A stretch of DNA of 54,701 nucleotides from Lysobacteraceae bacterium (lineage in GTDB: Bacteria > Pseudomonadota > Gammaproteobacteria > Xanthomonadales > BQJN01), in NCBI GenBank assembly GCA_021604725.1, contig BQJN01000017.1:1-54701 (forward strand), given 5' to 3'. The translations under genes were made by a program, and so were the position numbers. Below, piece after piece: positions 51,939 through 54,701 of this stretch; position 1 is the stretch's first letter, and each line of letters opens with the position of its first letter. The notes beneath the pieces were generated by a model that saw only the letters and a list, made by a program, of their open reading frames with translations, did not search any database and had not been told where the DNA came from.

Positions 51939-53215
51939 ATGCCCGTGCAGTTGCGGTCGAGGTGGTACGCAGCGTGGTCGACGAAGGCCGCCATATCGAT
52001 GCTGCCCTGTCCGATCACGCCGCATCCCTGGACCCATCCGCGCGCAGTTTCGCGGCGGCCATCAGTTTCGCAACGATTCGCCGCTGGTGGTTAATTGAGG
52101 CTTACCTGGAGCGCCATCTGAAGCGCCCATTCAACAAGAAAGGCCGCTACTTGCATTTCGTGATCGCGATAGGCCTGGCGCAACTCGACCAGGGTAGAAC
52201 AGCATCCCATGCCGCGGTGAATGAAACTGTCTCGTTGGCGAGCGGCCAATGGAAGTGGGCGCGCGGCCTGGTTAATGCGGTTCTGCGGGGCTTTCAGCGA
52301 AAAGACACCGCACTGGGCCTTGAAGACTCACCTGAGCGCGCACATCCTGACTGGCTGGCCGCGATGATCAAGGCGGACTGGCCATCACAAGCCAACAGTA
52401 TTATGGCTGCCAATATGTGCGAGCCACCGCTGTGGATACGAATCAATGAATCATCAGTTGCCGTCGAACAGTGGCGCAGCAAGCTTGCCGCGGGTGTTTC
52501 AGCAACACCTTCGGAGGCGCTGAGCTGTGCGTTGCGCATCGAGCCTGCCATAGATGTCAGTCAACTGCCGGGATTCGACGTTGGCGACTGCTCAGTTCAA
52601 GACGGCGCAGCACAATGGGCCGCCACGCTATTGCAATGCGAACCTGGGATGCGCGTACTCGATGCCTGCGCCGCGCCGGGCGGAAAAACCCTGCACCTGC
52701 TGCAGCAAACACCTTCGCTTGATGTTGTGGCTTTGGATCGCGATGGCGGACGCCTTGAACGCGTCAGTGAAAATTTGCGACGAGCCTCTTTGACCGCGAA
52801 ATGCATCACCGGGGATGCCACCGAAACAAAATGGTGGGACAACAAGCCATTCGATCGAATCCTGCTCGACGCACCGTGCACCGCAACAGGTGTCATCAGG
52901 CGCCATCCGGAAATTTTGGTAAATCGAAGTCGCAGGCAAGTAGAAGAGGCAGTAGCACAACAAAGCCAATTACTGGACCAGCTTTGGACTCTCCTCAAAC
53001 CAGGCGGGCAGCTGTTGTATGCGACCTGTTCCGTGCTCAAGTGTGAAAACGAGCACCAGATCGCATCCTTCCTGGGCCGAACACCGTCGGCGCATGAGAG
53101 ACCATTGCCAGGCAATGTCGGCTTGCCCACTACATATGGGCATCAGATTCTACCGGGCAACGTGAACGGGTTCGACGGCTTCTACTACGCCCTTCTGGGT
53201 AAAAAAGACGACTGA
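51935..53215 (+). CDS. rsmB: 16S rRNA (m5C967) methyltransferase RsmB
   Basis: 426-residue RsmB/Sun. An N-terminal NusB-like helical domain (about 1-140) and a SAM-dependent methyltransferase domain with DACAAPGGKTLHLLQQ (motif I), DAPCTATGVIRRHPEI (motif IV, first cysteine) and LLYATCSVLKCENE (motif VI, catalytic cysteine). Methylates C967 of 16S rRNA. ATG 51935 overlaps the fmt stop; the frame upstream is inside fmt. Confidence 0.96.
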   Translation: MNARAVAVEVVRSVVDEGRHIDAALSDHAASLDPSARSFAAAISFATIRRWWLIEAYLERHLKRPFNKKGRYLHFVIAIGLAQLDQGRTASHAAVNETVSLASGQWKWARGLVNAVLRGFQRKDTALGLEDSPERAHPDWLAAMIKADWPSQANSIMAANMCEPPLWIRINESSVAVEQWRSKLAAGVSATPSEALSCALRIEPAIDVSQLPGFDVGDCSVQDGAAQWAATLLQCEPGMRVLDACAAPGGKTLHLLQQTPSLDVVALDRDGGRLERVSENLRRASLTAKCITGDATETKWWDNKPFDRILLDAPCTATGVIRRHPEILVNRSRRQVEEAVAQQSQLLDQLWTLLKPGGQLLYATCSVLKCENEHQIASFLGRTPSAHERPLPGNVGLPTTYGHQILPGNVNGFDGFYYALLGKKDD

Positions 53216-53309
53216 TCACATGCATGAATGCATACGGGTAACCTCGACTCTCGCCCATCCCACCCACTGATGTTTTGTTTGCCGGCGAACAGCGCAGTAC
53301 TATGCAGCG

Positions 53310-53891
53310 GTGATTGAGCAACTCTACATCGCCAATGCCATCGCCGTGCACTTGGGCTACCTACTAGCCCCACCTGGTATTCCTGGCCACCTGTCGGTGC
53401 AATCTGCGACCGGCACTTATCGAGCCGATCGACAACGATTGGACCTGACGATTGATCTGGATTTTGCACGTCAGGTTAAGCGAGCATTGGAGCGCGGCGT
53501 GCCGGTAACCTTGACCTGGGAGGCCCGATTGCAAAACGCCGATCAGTGGTGGTGGCAAGCCGATCTTCGTCACGCTGAAGGCGAGGTCGTCGTTCGCTTT
53601 CACTCTCTGTCTAAACACTGGCTGGTCGCCTCCACGCACGGCAACGAAGAGTTGAGCTTCGCTTCGCGACGCGCATTGATGTCGGCACTAAGTCGCTGGC
53701 ATGGCCTTGACCTGGGTACGGATGACTGGACTCAGCTTGAGTCCAACGCCAAAGCGGCAGTTCGTGTGGAGTTGGATATTTCCGCCCTGCCAGCGCCGTT
53801 GCGACTGCCGGCCTGGATTAACCATCAATGGCGAATGGACACCGGCTGGGTCCCGATAGCCTTGCAGGCTGACCGCGCTGAAGCGTCGTGA
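53310..53891 (+). CDS. DUF4390 family protein
   Basis: 193-residue protein with a short hydrophobic N-terminus and a beta-rich DUF4390 body: DLTIDLDFARQVKRALERGV, PVTLTWEARLQN, VVVRFHSLSKHWLV and VRVELDISALPAPLRLPAW. It stands between rsmB and ntrY, its recurrent position in gammaproteobacteria. GTG 53310 starts it (94 bp after rsmB) and the stop overlaps the ntrY GTG. Confidence 0.85.
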   Translation: MIEQLYIANAIAVHLGYLLAPPGIPGHLSVQSATGTYRADRQRLDLTIDLDFARQVKRALERGVPVTLTWEARLQNADQWWWQADLRHAEGEVVVRFHSLSKHWLVASTHGNEELSFASRRALMSALSRWHGLDLGTDDWTQLESNAKAAVRVELDISALPAPLRLPAWINHQWRMDTGWVPIALQADRAEAS

Positions 53892-54701
53892 ATAGATTAT
53901 TCCCCAGCCGCATTCGGCTATCGAGAGCACTGCCGCTCTTGGCTGTGCTGGTACTGATGCTCACCGCCCTTCGCCTGGCCTCAGACGCGACCAGCGCCGT
54001 ATCCGGCAGTGGTGATTACTACGTCTGGGTAATCGCAGCCGCAGGTCTGGCACTGCTGATTCTGGTGGTCGCTTTGCTTCGGCGAATATGGCGGATTGTT
54101 CGAGCTCTGAGGGCCCGCAGCCCAGGGTCTCGCTTGTCGGCTCGTTTGGCCATCGTATTCGTCGCGCTGTCAGTACCACCGGCCATCATCGTTTATTGGT
54201 TCTCACTACAGTTCCTCAGTGACTCAATCGACAGTTGGTTCGATGTGAGGCTTGAAACCGCGATGGAAGACGCGTTGGAACTTGGGCAGGTTTATCTTGA
54301 GAGTCGCGAGCGCCAGGCTCTGGATTTGACGCGGCGACTTTCGCGTCGCCTGTCGGCCGAATCTGGCACCCGTCGCGATCAGGCGCTGGAAGATTTCATT
54401 GATGACACGCGTGCCCGGCATGCCGCCGTGTTTGATAGCGGCGGGCGGATTCTGCATGCGGCAACACTGGTGCCACGCGCTGTTATTCCTGACCTTCCGC
54501 ATGAGACCGTTCTGCTGCGCGTACTCTCCGGCGGTGCCTATTCCCGGGCCGAGCCGACCGCCAACAACGGGCTGCGCATTCGGGCGCTGGCACCAATACC
54601 CAACAATGCCCTCAGCTCAGGAAGCTTCGTGCAAGCAGTGTTCGCTGTTCCGAATGATTACAACGATCTGGCCAATAACGTGGAACGGGAATACTTACGC
54701 T
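53888..54701 (+). CDS. ntrY: Sensor histidine kinase NtrY (5' part)
   Basis: Partial: 271 codons from GTG 53888, open at the window end. N-terminus has two membrane helices (about 16-30 and 45-65), a short basic link, a third helix (about 80-98, ARLAIVFVALSVPPAIIVY) and then the NtrY-type extracellular region opening SLQFLSDSIDSWFDVRLETA. The kinase core lies beyond the window. NtrY/NtrX pairs respond to nitrogen or redox/envelope cues in other bacteria. GTGA overlap with DUF4390 suggests co-expression. Confidence 0.88.
   Translation, partial: MNRLFPSRIRLSRALPLLAVLVLMLTALRLASDATSAVSGSGDYYVWVIAAAGLALLILVVALLRRIWRIVRALRARSPGSRLSARLAIVFVALSVPPAIIVYWFSLQFLSDSIDSWFDVRLETAMEDALELGQVYLESRERQALDLTRRLSRRLSAESGTRRDQALEDFIDDTRARHAAVFDSGGRILHAATLVPRAVIPDLPHETVLLRVLSGGAYSRAEPTANNGLRIRALAPIPNNALSSGSFVQAVFAVPNDYNDLANNVEREYLR

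Noticed and set aside
1-54701. CRISPR arrays, tRNA/rRNA genes, prophage or insertion sequences
   Set aside because: No regularly spaced direct repeats with unique spacers, no tRNA-like cloverleaf motifs, and no transposase or integrase reading frame was seen.

Overview
The window is 54.7 kb of dense bacterial chromosome carrying 56 supported protein-coding genes. No tRNA, rRNA, CRISPR array or recognisable insertion sequence was seen. Gene order and families point to a Gram-negative gammaproteobacterium: lptD-surA-pdxA-rsmA-apaG-apaH, dprA-smg-topA-tsaC-hemF, def-fmt-rsmB-DUF4390-ntrY, ubiC-ubiA, ftsE-ftsX and a type II secretion gene set. Base composition is moderately GC-rich. The gene content would fit a Xanthomonadales/Chromatiales-like lineage such as Wenzhouxiangellaceae, but that placement is inference.

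Layout. 251-3242 (+): membrane acyltransferase, LytS-type histidine kinase and LytTR response regulator in overlapping reading frames. 3272-4581: divergent methyltransferase and uracil-DNA-glycosylase-fold protein. 4593-6319 (-): small helical protein, ubiC and ubiA, with a visible promoter. 6478-14178 (-): seven tightly coupled genes (MATE exporter, SrkA-like kinase, PlsC-like acyltransferase, YheT-like hydrolase, TPR/degenerate-sulfotransferase protein, glutathione S-transferase with a CTG start, EamA transporter). 14229-17404: epimerase, DUF4286, methyltransferase and a lipoprotein metallopeptidase. 17461-23977 (+): outer-membrane biogenesis and RNA/nucleotide maintenance cluster. 24014-33487 (-): gspC-gspD-gspE-gspF running directly into ftsE-ftsX, a double-receiver protein, ung and DUF2007, ending at a pentapeptide-periodic lipoprotein. 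33586-40057 (+): MltF-like lytic transglycosylase, unknown secreted protein, GFA enzyme, AI-2E/PerM permease, then an amidoligase / class C26 amidohydrolase / YqaA cluster. 40080-41377: flavodoxin-like reductase and DUF3192 lipoprotein.

41388-42340 is a gene-free stretch with a tandem array of structured repeats: four copies of a roughly 100-bp GGA-rich element with paired-base changes in one hairpin. 42389-50208 (-): LysM protein, a 500-bp REP-type repeat block, then dprA-smg-topA-tsaC-hemF-VOC. 50390-54701 (+): def, fmt, rsmB, DUF4390 and the 5' part of ntrY, which runs off the window.

Most genes are cell-envelope, translation or DNA-maintenance housekeeping functions with short spacings or ATGA/GTGA overlaps, so long co-transcribed units are likely. 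The least explained parts are the repeat array at 41.4-42.3 kb, the amidoligase cluster at 37.9-40.1 kb, the IDG-repeat lipoprotein at 24.0 kb, and the joining of a partial type II secretion operon to ftsEX.
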